A stretch of DNA of 64,000 nucleotides from Adineta steineri. Its lineage: Eukaryota; Rotifera; Eurotatoria; Adinetida; Adinetidae. Within the stretch, counting starts at the first letter, position 1. Each line of letters opens with the position of its first letter. The position numbers and the translations under genes were made by a program. Of this stretch, positions 34,657-46,000 are shown piece by piece. The stretch lies in contig CAJNOI010000109.1 of the NCBI GenBank assembly GCA_905250115.1, positions 163,359 through 227,358 of the forward strand, in the 5' to 3' direction. The notes below the pieces were generated by a model. The model worked only from the letters and a program-made list of their open reading frames with translations, was not told the origin of the DNA and made no database searches.

Positions 34657-34752
34657 TGAGTTCACTGTAACATTGACCACACTAGTACAGTGCATATTGA
34701 AGCTTTGAAGGCATGAGAACACTAGTATCTATCGATACGGATATGTCTAAGA

Positions 34753-34929
34753 CAGTGATTTATCTAGAGGGAGTGCAGGGATGGCGGCGCCCTCCCGGAG
34801 AACGATTTTGCCTTCTCGAAAATTGCAATTTTCGTGCTTATACTATGTATATCCCCTCCAGAAGTTAGGTTTTACCTTTCGAGAAATCACTATCGCACTC
34901 TCGAAAAGAAAAACCTAGATAAAACACTG
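34753..34929. mobile_element. hAT-type MITE with 8-bp target duplication
   Basis: A 177-bp element with terminal inverted repeats CAGTGATTTATCTAG (34753-34767) and CTAGATAAAACACTG (34915-34929), 14 of 15 bases matching. Eight-base direct flanks are GTCTAAGA (34745-34752) and GTCTGAGA (34930-34937), 7 of 8 matching. CAGTG ends and an 8-bp target duplication are typical of hAT transposons. There is no reading frame, so it is non-autonomous. Confidence 0.72.
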
Positions 34930-35321
34930 GTCTGAGACATTAGTAAAAACTAGTATTTCAGTGCTTCAGTACACATTGTGCCAATGAAGTCAGTGTCGTA
35001 GTGAAATCGGTGTGGTCACTTTAGTGATCAGTAAAGTAAAACTGCTGATTCCTAGATATGACATTCATATTTGAAAGAATGTTGTCTACAATAACATTCT
35101 TTCTGATTTTTCTCTATTTGATATTACATGCGCTATCACGTATATATTCATTCGCATTTTTATTCATGGAGTCAGTTATTCATTCTAATTTTTTTATTCT
35201 CGAATAAACATCATTTTTGGATCGTAGAATCTCTCATATTTTCATCAAAAGGATTCATAATATATATTTCAGAGCTCACAATAATACTCAACCTTCACTG
35301 CTTCAACACGATTTTAAGATC

Positions 35322-36339
35322 ATGACAGAAGGATATCGCATGCGGAATAGAGAAGAACAAACATATGATCAATCATCTAACAGGATAGACGTTGTAGATG
35401 AACATTTTCAACAGAATGAATTTCAAGGTATCCACGGTCGTGATGATGTTACACTGGAATCTACTACTTTACGCTCTCCAGTTCAAGAGAAATCGATTAT
35501 TTATGAATTAGAACAAAAGCTGGTTAATGAAATGGCGAAGTTAAAGATTGTCGACATGAATGAGTTATCAAAAAAAATTGAACAAACTCAAGAACGTATT
35601 AAAGACCAGCGAGAAGTTAACAAAGAAGAAGATACTGAAAACGAAATACAGGTTCTGGCACAGTTGAAAGTTTTAACACTTTTAGATGACACCGTAACGA
35701 AGTTGAAGTCCAGTCCATCGGTTGAGGACGGCACTAGTGTGACGAAACTTTGGCAATTCGAACAAGAGTTAAATGACGGGCTAAAGAAGTTAAAGACTGA
35801 TGACGCGAATCAGTTACCAGAAAAAATACAACTAATTCAAGAATGTATCAAAGACTGTAGAGAAGAAGAGTCTGAGAAGGAGATGGCAGTTCTGAAAAAG
35901 CTGAAGCATTTGACGCTTTTAGATGGCACGATTCGGGAACTCAAATCCGCTCGATCTGTTGAAGACAGCAGTAATGTGATGAATCTTTCTTACGTCAAAC
36001 AAGAGATGATCAATGAACTGACCAAGTTACAGGTTGATGACGTGAATAAGTTACCAGAAAAAATACAACAAACGCAAGAACGCATCAAAAACCATCCGAA
36101 GGATGCTGAAAAGCAAATGGGAATTTTGGCGCAGTTGAAATTTTTGACGGTCTTAGACAGTACGATCACAAAATCGAAATTCACTCGATCGGTTGAAAGT
36201 AGCAATAGTGTCATAAAACCTTATCAATCCGGACAGGACTCGGTAAGTGAATTAACAAAATTCAAGATTCATGACATAGATGAGTTAACAGAAAAATATT
36301 CTACGACCTTCAGAACGTATGGAGGGCTATCGAGAAGAT
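35322..36339 (+). pseudogene. Coiled-coil repeat protein gene, frameshifted at its 3' side
   Basis: From the ATG at 35322 an open frame encodes a hydrophilic N-terminus (MTEGYRMRNREEQ) and then three full copies plus a partial copy of an ~80-residue unit. Each unit has an ELxxLK-type helix, LPEKIQQTQERIK-type and LAQLKxLTLLDxTI-type blocks and a Ser-rich spacer (ARSVEDSSN). The fourth copy breaks after ELTEK. Its homology continues in a second frame (ILRPSERMEGYREDD) and then a third (KGMPILTQLSHLGFF, from about 36338), so two indels disrupt it. Repeats predict an elongated coiled coil. I do not recognise the family. Downstream blocks suggest a formerly longer gene that is now decaying; a functional shorter protein ending at 36341 cannot be excluded. 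Confidence 0.55.
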
Positions 36340-36802
36340 GACTGCAAAGGGAATGCCGATTTTGACACAATTGAGTCATTTGGGATTCTTCAATAATAAA
36401 ACTACAAAATTGAAATCTATTCGATTAGTCACAGACAATAGTAAAACTGAGAAAATATACTCATCCGCCGACCTCAATCCATTACCAATATTATCAGAGG
36501 AGAAGAAAAATTCGTACTTTTATATACTTCCTGAATACTCAGCCACCTCTCCCTTGAATAGAGAAAAATTAATTTTAAGTCTAATCTCATGAAATTATAC
36601 TTAGTGATTCAAACTCAACCGATTTTGCTGTCGTCAGATATGATTCAACTAGGAATGAGTATACAACCGGTATCACTTGAGAAAACAAATAACGATAATA
36701 GCGATTGTTTAGTACGAGATAGATATGCAGATGATGCACAAACCAAAGAAAGATATAATAATCTTATGCTTCTAACTTAAGAAAAATAGGAAAGCTTCCA
36801 GA
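36340..36802 (+). pseudogene. Out-of-frame continuation of the coiled-coil gene
   Basis: The fourth repeat unit continues here in shifted frames (KGMPILTQLSHLGFFNNKTT, then LKSIRLVTDNSK), followed by less conserved open stretches. The segment stops at the TTAA where the next mobile element is inserted. Confidence 0.45.
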
Positions 36803-36806
36803 TTAA

Positions 36807-37397
36807 CCCTCCGGAGGTGTTCTCATTTTGTCACACGAACGATGTATGCGGGTCCACTTGGACCCACACGTAAATACATAAGGAAAACATGAAAATTCAT
36901 CTGTATTGTACTATATAAGATAGATCAAGGTCTATATCATGATCTCTTTTCAGTCACTGATGCATTGATACGCTTGTAGTATACGTAACATGCTGATTTT
37001 TCAAGAAAAAAAAAGAATTACGCTTGTCGTGAGTAAAAGTTAAGAGGATGGTGAAAATATTTCGATAGATAAATAAGGATAGAGAAACACATTATTCCTT
37101 ACTGACAGCAACAAACTAATCAATCTTCAATAGATAGACCTTCGAAACAATAGAGGGCATACGTAATACGAATTAAAATCATCTATATAACACGAATGTT
37201 GTCAGGGGGTCCAAACGGACCTACACTCTAGTTTTTGACTGCTGATAGTTTTATAAAAAGTTTCATATGGTTCTTATATATCATTAGAAGACTAACGATT
37301 AGCGAAAAGATCGCTTCGAATTACATAGATTTTAAAGTAGAAAATAACCAAAAAACACTACTGCGGGCCTCTTGGGCCCACAAACACCGCCGGAGGG
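36807..37397. mobile_element. piggyBac-type MITE, 591 bp
   Basis: TTAA flanks at 36803-36806 and 37398-37401. Ends are CCCTCCGGAGGTGTT (36807 on) and, inverted, CCCTCCGGCGGTGTT, one mismatch. Subterminal palindromic words GGGTCCACTTGGACCC (36850 region), GGGGTCCAAACGGACC (37205 region) and GGGCCTCTTGGGCCC (37365 region) repeat the same theme at both ends, as in other piggyBac-like elements. No transposase frame is present. It is a different family from the element at 776-1061. Confidence 0.75.
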
Positions 37398-37401
37398 TTA
37401 A

Positions 37402-38870
37402 AAACGAGTGCGAGCCTCTATTGTTGACGTACCCGTGTATTTCAGCCGAAGAGACTAGTTTTTCGCAGAATAATAAGCAAGAAAGTGCTAAACTACTTGA
37501 TAAAAATGCTAATAAGACGAAGTTGAGCATTATTGAACGTGAAAACAGCGAACAATAGTATTATTTCACTAGTAAGTTCGATGGCTCGACAGTGAGTAAC
37601 ATGCTGTTGTATATCACAGTATCTAAAGAAGTAAATAATGTTTGCGTAAAACTAATCAGACTTTGTAGAATGATACAGGTGAACACAGAACTTTTCTTCT
37701 GTAGGGAATTGGTGAAAAATTCAAAATATTGATGACTACGAAAGAAGAAATTTATTGACAAGATTTACAAATGTGTTTTCAACATGTGTTATCTTTGAAA
37801 ACACATCATATTTTTCGATGTATTAATGGAAACGAGGAAATAGATCGGCTATATAAACGGTTTTCAAACTATCATCGTGAACTAAGTTTGCGATTAGAAT
37901 AGCATAAAATTGCTGAAAGAATTAGAGAACTACGTGATCAGTTACATATTGCGAAAGCATTAAGTTAATCATACCGTGCGCACAGGTACTGGTTTTAGAA
38001 CTTTATATAAGCACTATTATTTGAAAATAAATAGAGGATACAGAGCCGCTCATGTAGCGCTGTTAGAGTACATATCTGGGAGAGACTATGCTCGTGTCGA
38101 CATATTATTATTTAATATTGATCACAAGTCTTTGTATCAAAGATTTCACACCTGATAAAGTACGGTTTAAAGAACTGTAATGAAATACTTCAGATGCAAT
38201 GAACAAAAATACTAATTTATTCTAATAACAAATCCAACTAATAATTCAATATCAATATAATTCAAACCAAACGTACACTCATCTGTCCGTAGAATATCAA
38301 TCTTCCATGAGTCTCCATCCCTTGAGTAGGCTTGATTCAATTCCATCTTCTCATTTCATGAAATTTTCTTCTGCTCGCTAGAGAAGTGATATTTCAAGAC
38401 AGTGAGAGATAGAGGAACACTAGAAGAAAGAATAAGGTGCAGATAGAGCTTATATTGCGAAAAAGAGAATGGAAACTATCATTCGAAAAAAAACAGTTGC
38501 TATCTCCTGAAAACTGTTTAAGCTCTGTTACATTAGACCAATGTGCTTATTTGTATAAGACTTTCTTGGATGAATGACCGAGAAGATAATAGAAATCAGT
38601 TAACCATCATGAGTGAAATATAGGCAAAATTCCAATTACTGTTAGTTAACAAGTAATTATAAATATGCTGGGAAAACTATTTTAATGGGAACTTGAAGAA
38701 TTTGACACTAATATTACTAAGGCATTACCCAGTATTGATTTAAAAGAACCTAAATCTATTAAAGAGTGTATGAAGTCGAATAGTTTTGTGGAGATCGAAC
38801 GAAGAGTGAGAAAACTTAATCATGTAAGACGCAGAAAAAAAAAAGCATGCATATGACCGTCTACAATCAT
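37402..38870 (+). pseudogene. Scattered remnants of a coiled-coil coding region
   Basis: Three coding-like blocks remain. (1) 37402-37558 reads ECEPLLLTYPCISAEE to SIIERENSEQ. (2) 37797-37968 reads RCINGNEEIDRLYKRFSNY, then after one stop codon HKIAERIRELRDQLHIAKAL. (3) 38686-38856 reads WELEEFDTNITKALPSIDLK to RKLNHVRRRKKK. They are charged and helical in character, like the upstream repeat gene, and separated by non-coding sequence with no splice sites that I trust. This suggests degraded exons of the same or a related gene. Confidence 0.35.
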
Positions 38871-39181
38871 GTCATCAAATATATCATTGATAAGTAGTTA
38901 TGAAGGAATGAACAATAAACAACAAAACCACAGGGATATTTATACTGCACAATCGAGAGAGTGAATGAGAATGAACCTCAAAGCGAAATAGAGAAAGGTA
39001 TCCATCTAGTCTGAAAGGGAGAAAGTAAGACATAACATCGTATGACGGTTATGACCTCATATAACAATGGTAAAGAAAAGATGTAGCTAGAAAGAGGAAA
39101 AGAAGTCCTACTGAAGGATAGATGATAACAATACAAATTGTACTTCTGTACTTATTCATATTTTTTCGTATCTTTTTGAAA
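38871..39181. other. Intergenic, no gene seen
   Basis: Short non-coding stretch upstream of the capping-enzyme fragment. If that fragment is an exon, its acceptor (TTTTTGAAAG) is at the right end, but no upstream triphosphatase exon is visible here. Confidence 0.4.
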
Positions 39182-39953
39182 GTCAACACTTCCGCAACGA
39201 TATCCCACAAGTTGTGGCTATGAAGTTGAATCAAATGATCAGTCTACTACAACTGAAGGTAACAAACGTTCCTGCTGGAGTAATGTTTATGCACAACCAT
39301 TCAAACGATTTCGTGAAACAACACTAAAGCCGATTGTGCCAGAATTTTGCCTTGCCCTACGTGAAGTGAAGCCCGTCCGTCGAAAAGAACTACGAAAAGA
39401 AATCCAACGAAAATGTCGACAATTCTGTGAATGGATTCCTGAAGGATTTCCGGGAACTCATTCTGTACACATGCATCGCGAAAATTATGAGAAGATTGTG
39501 CAATCACCCTATTTAGCCACTTGGAAACCGTCTGGTAAACGATACATGATGTTAATTGAAGACAGAAGTAAAGTGTACATGCTCGACATGGGTTGTGCTT
39601 TGTTCAGCGTTGATAACATTCAATTTCCGTACGATGCGGAGTACACACGTCATCTCAAGAACACATTGGTCGATGGTGAAGTTGTAATTAATAAAGTCGA
39701 TGGATCTCAGAAGGCTAGCTTTTTTATTAACGATATCATCACTTATAATGGGATAGATGTGCGTATGAAACCATTTGTGCACCGTTTGAAGCTCATTTCT
39801 CAATCGATCGTCAACATACGGAACGAAGCTATTACAAAAGGCTTGATTGGAAAGGGAACTCAACCGTTTTCGATAAGAAATAAAGACTTTTTTGGTTTGT
39901 CAGAAATAAACAAATTGTTTAACTGCAAATATCTAGAAAGTCAGGCTTCGTAG
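39182..39953 (+). pseudogene. mRNA capping enzyme guanylyltransferase fragment
   Basis: The frame is open from a possible acceptor (TTTTTGAAAG at 39181) to TAG at 39951-39953, about 256 codons, with no obvious own start. It aligns by eye with the nucleotidyltransferase half of metazoan capping enzymes: KCRQFCEWIPEGFPGTHSV, SPYLATWKPSGKRYMMLI, VYMLD, NTLVDGEVVI and RNEAITKGLIGKGTQPFSIR. Motif I is KPSG instead of KxDG, so the conserved Asp is replaced by Ser while the nucleotide-accepting Lys remains. The N-terminal RNA triphosphatase, later motif V and the OB fold are missing. Probably a partial gene copy or pseudogene; a divergent active protein is less likely. Confidence 0.7.
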
Positions 39954-39989
39954 TCCTCCTATATTTCCTATATTTCCTATATATTTAAN

Positions 39990-40088
39990 NNNNNNNNNNN
40001 NNNNNNNNNNNNNNNNNNNNNNNNNNNNNNNNNNNNNNNNNNNNNNNNNNNNNNNNNNNNNNNNNNNNNNNNNNNNNNNNNNNNNNNN
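39990..40088. other. Assembly gap (99 N)
   Basis: Unsequenced run between the capping-enzyme fragment and the interior of the third M1 unit. Since it cuts the peptidase gene and an unrelated fragment lies on the other side, the join may be a mis-scaffold or hide much more than 99 bases. Confidence 0.99.
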
Positions 40089-43000
40089 ATCCAAATTGAT
40101 CTACATTAAATACAATCCAATCGGTATTCGATACAATATTAGAAAGAATACGGGTTTGATTCGGAGCAAGCCAATCGAATGATGACACACCCGCCGAAGT
40201 TATATAATTGAAAGGAATATACCATTGAAATGGAAAGGATGTAAATGGATTCACATAGATTGATGTTTGATTTGATGTGTAAGGATCGAGTAGATAGCGT
40301 TTCTGTGAAAGTGAAATTGAACCATCGACTTGATTACGTGTCACTGTGAGCAGAGGATACCCTTCTTGAAGGGTCCAAGTGTCCATAATCGTTTTAACAG
40401 TGTTACCAGCAAGTGCCAATGGATTGGTGGCATTAGTTAGAAAGGCCCACAATTGATCTTGTACAGCGTTACCATATTGAAAATGATTTAAATAATTGCT
40501 GATACCATGAAAGAAGGTTGGTTCACTGAGAACAATGTAGATCATTCGTAAAATCGACGCACCTTTATCATCTAAAGTATATCGAAAATAATACTGTCAT
40601 AATAGAACAAAATAGAGAAATAGATAAACGAAGTTTACATGAAATGGCATCGAATATAGAATTAATCTCGTCTGGATGATTGACTTCGACACTAATTGGA
40701 TGACTCGAAAAGAGACTATCCATGGCCAGAGCATTATGAACAGTGGCTAGAAGATAAAAGAGAATGAATATATGGTATATTCTTAGTATCCTTTGGAAAG
40801 AATTGATGAAATACTTGCTTACCAGTTACAAATGTATCGAAAGAATGAAATTCTGGATTCGTATAATTAAGACCAAGTACTTCGACCCACGAAGCAAAAC
40901 CTTCGTTTAACCTTTGTAGAAATAGTCAGAGAAGAAAAACGTTATGTCAAATAATTGAGTCTTTCATTTACCAGAGATCATTCCACCATTGAGGAGAAAC
41001 AAAATCACCGAACCATTGATGAGCTAACTCATGTGTTACAACATCGCCTACTCGCCGTTTATCAGCCAGACTACCAGTTACATTATTGTAGAGGAGAGCT
41101 GTCTCACGATATGTGATAAGACCCCAATTTTCCATGCCACCTATTCGTAAAAGAAGAAGTATGAACAATAGATTATTTAGTATAAAATCAAATAGTTACC
41201 GATAGCAAAATCTGGTAAAGCAAAGTGATCACATTTACTCAGTGGATATGAGATATTGTAGGATTCTTCATAGTAAGGTAATACTTTTCTGCTCACTTCA
41301 AGAGCAAAATCGCCTTCACCATTAAGAATTGCTTCAGGTCGTCCACATACATTGATTGTAATATTTGTTGATGTCACATCTGGAACACATTCAAAATCAG
41401 TTACAACAAATGCAACAAGATATGTTGACATAAGTGGTGTTTCTTCGAAACGAGACAGCAAACGACCATCAGCTTGTATTATAGGTTGATCTCCGTCGAG
41501 CATAGCACCATTCGATCGAACAACAGTAAAACTAGGATCATGAGTAATCGAAATATTAAATTTAGCTTTAAATGCTGGTTCATCAAAACATGGGAAAACT
41601 GTTCGAGCTAAGGTTGGCTAAAAGATACACGAAAATAAATTAAAGATAGAGAGAAAGAAAAAGAGAATGATTTTTGTTGTTATTTAATACCTGCATATGA
41701 GTGCCTGCAATATTATGTATAATAATATCACCTGTACTTGTATTTTTTACATTATATTGACTTAAATAGAATCCGGCCATATCTCTGCTCAATTTCGTTG
41801 TATATTGTGCGTCGAATAAATACTCTTCATTCCTTACACATCGTTCTTTCAATCGACATAAGAGTATTTCTGATTGTGATATCCATGTCCAATCAATAAT
41901 TAAATTGTTCGATGTATCACGTCGTTTTAATGTCACAGAAGACATTTGTAATTGTTTCATATGAATTCGAAATTCATTAGTCATTTGATTACAACGGACA
42001 ATAATACGCGTATGACCCACAAGTGATGTGTCTGGTTCAGCATTATTTGGATAAATCGTACGAAGACGTACATCAAAATGAAGATCATATTGAGATGGAA
42101 TCCAATCGGATGAAAGACGAATTGCCATTGTTCGATTCATAAACCATTCAGCTAAATTTGGTTTTGCTTTTTCAATCCATTGAATATTGTAACGAATACG
42201 TTCGATTACTGCTTGAAATGCAACAATATTCTATATAAATCAATAGATATTTCTACATATGAAATAAAATGAATCGTTAACTCACTGAAGCAGGTGTCTG
42301 TTCAACAAATCGTTCAAATTCGCCTAATTGTTGTTCGGTATTGAATCGTGCTGTAACATCTTTGATAAGATCAACAAAACTGAGTGATCCACCAAACTGT
42401 TGAAATAATTGTTGCCATCGAGAACGTATAAATTCCCAGCATTCAGTTTCTGCAATAAAATTTCGACAGACTGATCGCATGCCAGAGAGAGCATCTTGTG
42501 TTCGAATAATATTCAATTGAGGATTGACATGAATCTCGAGTAAATATCGAATTAATTGAATATCACGTGTACATGACAATGCCGATTGTATTCTAGCTTT
42601 TTCTTGTGGATCATTTGATTCTTGATATTGACGAAGAAGAAATTGAAATTCAGCTCGACCACCTAAACGCACAGTGGTACAATAGGCAACAGAACGATGA
42701 TTGGCTTCAATGGAATTATTCGATGGTTGATTGAACCATTGTTCAAAAAGTGATTGACTATGTTGAACACAATCATCTAAATTCTGACGACATGCTGTCG
42801 ATAATATTAAATCTCGATGAAGTGTATCAAGCCATTTATCAGTAATATTCGATAATTGTTGTTGCCAACCGAGTTGAGTATAGACGGGAAAGATAAGATC
42901 GATCACATACGATTGAAATTGTTCGTACAAAATAAAATCCGAGCTTTTCAAAGCAATCATCTGTTCGATATAGGTAAGACCTGCAATTATACGTTCCCAA

Positions 43001-46000
43001 ACGATATATTCAGTTTCGGAACGAGCATAATCGAGTAGATCGAATACGAGTGATGTTTGTAGAATATCTGTCAAGAACAAAAAAGCATATGATAATTATT
43101 TGTTCACTTGTGCTCTATTTAAATTCTTACTTGCTCGAGCTAAATTGAATGCATCATCGACAAGACCTGCTCGTTCAGTAACGGTCAGTTTCGTATGATC
43201 AGTTTTTAATTGTTCAATGATCATCTTCCAATTTCGTGTATCATAATTTGTACGAAAAAATCCCAATAAATTTGGATTAGCTAAAAGCCATTCATTTGAT
43301 TGTACGTTTATATCCATTGTTATATCCACTTGTGATTGATTGAACCATGTGATGCTTGACATTAATGTTGGTGAAGATTTGAATTTAAGTGGAATGTACC
43401 AGAGATATTTATGTGGCGATTGAGGTGGTTGTGCTGTTGAATCGAACAAGAACTGATGTTGAATTGCTTTTACACTACCAGTTACATAATCACGTATGAT
43501 TTGAACGTATGGATAACCCATTTGATTTGTCCATGTACTCATAATCATGTCAAGATTTGTGTTACTTGGTAGATGTATACTATCGATAGACATTTGTTCA
43601 CCTAATGCTTGCCAAAGATCGCTTTGTTTTGCAGTCGAATATAAATAACGTTCAAGATATCGTGTTACACCTTTGTTAAAAGTCGTATTAGACATAAAAT
43701 TACTCATCATTCGAAGTAATGAAGAACCTTTGGAATAAGTAATTGTATCAAAAATACTTGTTAATTGATTATTATTTGTCAATTTCATGTTAACCGGATG
43801 CGAAAAAGATACAGCATCATCTTGCATGACAGCAAGCCAATTTTGAAAAATAAATTGTTCATATAAATCCCATTCTGGATGAACTTTATCTGTGCCAACG
43901 ATTTCCATCCATCTCGCAAAACCTTCGTTAAGCCATAAATCATCCCACCAGGCAGGTGAAACAAGATTACCAAACCATTGATGAGCAAGCTAGATGACAA
44001 AAAAATAATAGAAAAGGCAAGATCATACAAATGGTTCTTTCTTTATCACCTCATGAGCAATAACTCTTGCTACACTTTGCTTATTCGACGATGAGGATGT
44101 GCGATTGTTATAGAAAAGTCGTGTTTCACGATAAAGGATACATCCAAAGTTTTCCATAGCACCTAAAAAAATAGAATGATGATTAGTAGATTTCACGTAA
44201 GTCTTTACCGGCATCAAAATCAGGCACAGCTATATGATCACATTTAGATAATGGATAATTAATTTGATATTGTTCTTCGAAATCACGAATATTCTCCGTT
44301 GCTATTTCCAATGCATAGTTCAAATCATCTTTTTTCTCTGATTGAGCACATACACTTGTTGTAATATTTCCAAATCTTCCTGTATTATTTCGTGTTAAAC
44401 AATCGAAATCAGCGACAACTAATGCTAATAAATATGAGCTCATTGGTACGGTTTTTTGAAATTGTGTCAATTGCCAACTATTTGGTTGGGGTGTACTGCT
44501 CTCAATAGGCATGTTGCTCCATACTCGATACTGTTGTTCATGTTCAACTGTTATCGTATACGTTGCTTTAAGAGCAGGCTCATCAAAACATGGTAAAGCT
44601 CGTCGCGCTGCAATTGGTTCCATTTGCGAAGCCACTAAATATCGTCGAACTTTATCTGATGATCGTATATATGAACTGAGATAGAAACCATCCGTATCAT
44701 TTCTTAGTTCACCTATATAATTCAATGTTAGAATTGGTTGTTCATTCACTTGTAATGATCGATTGAGTATAATGGTGAAAAAATCCGAATCTGGATTGAA
44801 TGTTGTTGATACTACTGTCAAGCCACCGGTTATTACAATAGGTTCTTGTATCGTAATGAAACGTTTATGTAAAATGATACGATCAGTGATACGAATGACA
44901 TTGATTTGAATACGAACTTGCCCATTAAAGTTGGAAAATCGAAGATTATCATTGGTAATATTCAAGTAAGGTTTAACATAGAGATCATAGTGGATCGGAA
45001 CAACATCCGAAGGCAAACGATGGTTAACAATGGATGATTCATTGTTTGAACGAAAGAATGCAATGATTGAATTGAGATTGACTGTTATCCATTCTATGTT
45101 TGCATTGATTTGGTCAGTAGACAATTGAAATTGATGAGAAGCAGTGCCTGAAAGAATAGTAAAATGCACGTTAAGAGAATGAATTCAATTATTTACCTTT
45201 ATCAATAATTGAATCAGCAAATGCTTTGAATTCTTCTTGTTGTCGAACAGTAACAAATCGACTTGATACAGCTTCGATAATTTGACCTAGATTATTATCT
45301 GATTTTCCAGATTTCTCAAAAAGTATTGCCCAATTATTACGAATCCAATTCCAGGCAGGTTGATTTGCTCGAGGCGAACGAGCAACATTTGCTATTGACC
45401 ATGGTAAATCTTGATCACGAATAATGGAATCATTTATTAAATGTTGATCGAGAAACCAAATAATCAATGATGAATCTTGTGTACATGCGAGACCTTGAAG
45501 TAAATTTAATGTTTCACTAGCAACTGTTTCTGTTTGAAGACGAGTCCATAAGAAATTAAATTCAGATTGTGTACCTTCACGAACAACTGTACAATAGACG
45601 ACTGAACGTAGATCAGCTGGAATTTGATTAAGAGTAGGATTCAAATACCAACGACGGTAGATATTGCGTGCTGCTTCAACACATTCTCGATGACCATATT
45701 GACAAACAGTCGATACAATATTCGGTTGTAACAGAGCTCGAAGCCATTCAGTTGAATGGTCAATTGTCGTCCATCCGAAAGTATTGTAAATAGGAAGAAT
45801 AAGTTCAAGAAAATACTTTTGAACATCAACAAGAATATTACGATCAGCAAGTAATTGTTCTTGTTGATCCATTGCTTTCAATGCTGCTATCCACGGTACA
45901 AAGTCTGTCTCACTCTTCAGATATCGAATGAGTTCATAGGCATCCGTTATATTCATAAGACCTGCACGTGATAGAGCAAACGTATCATCGATAAGAGCAC

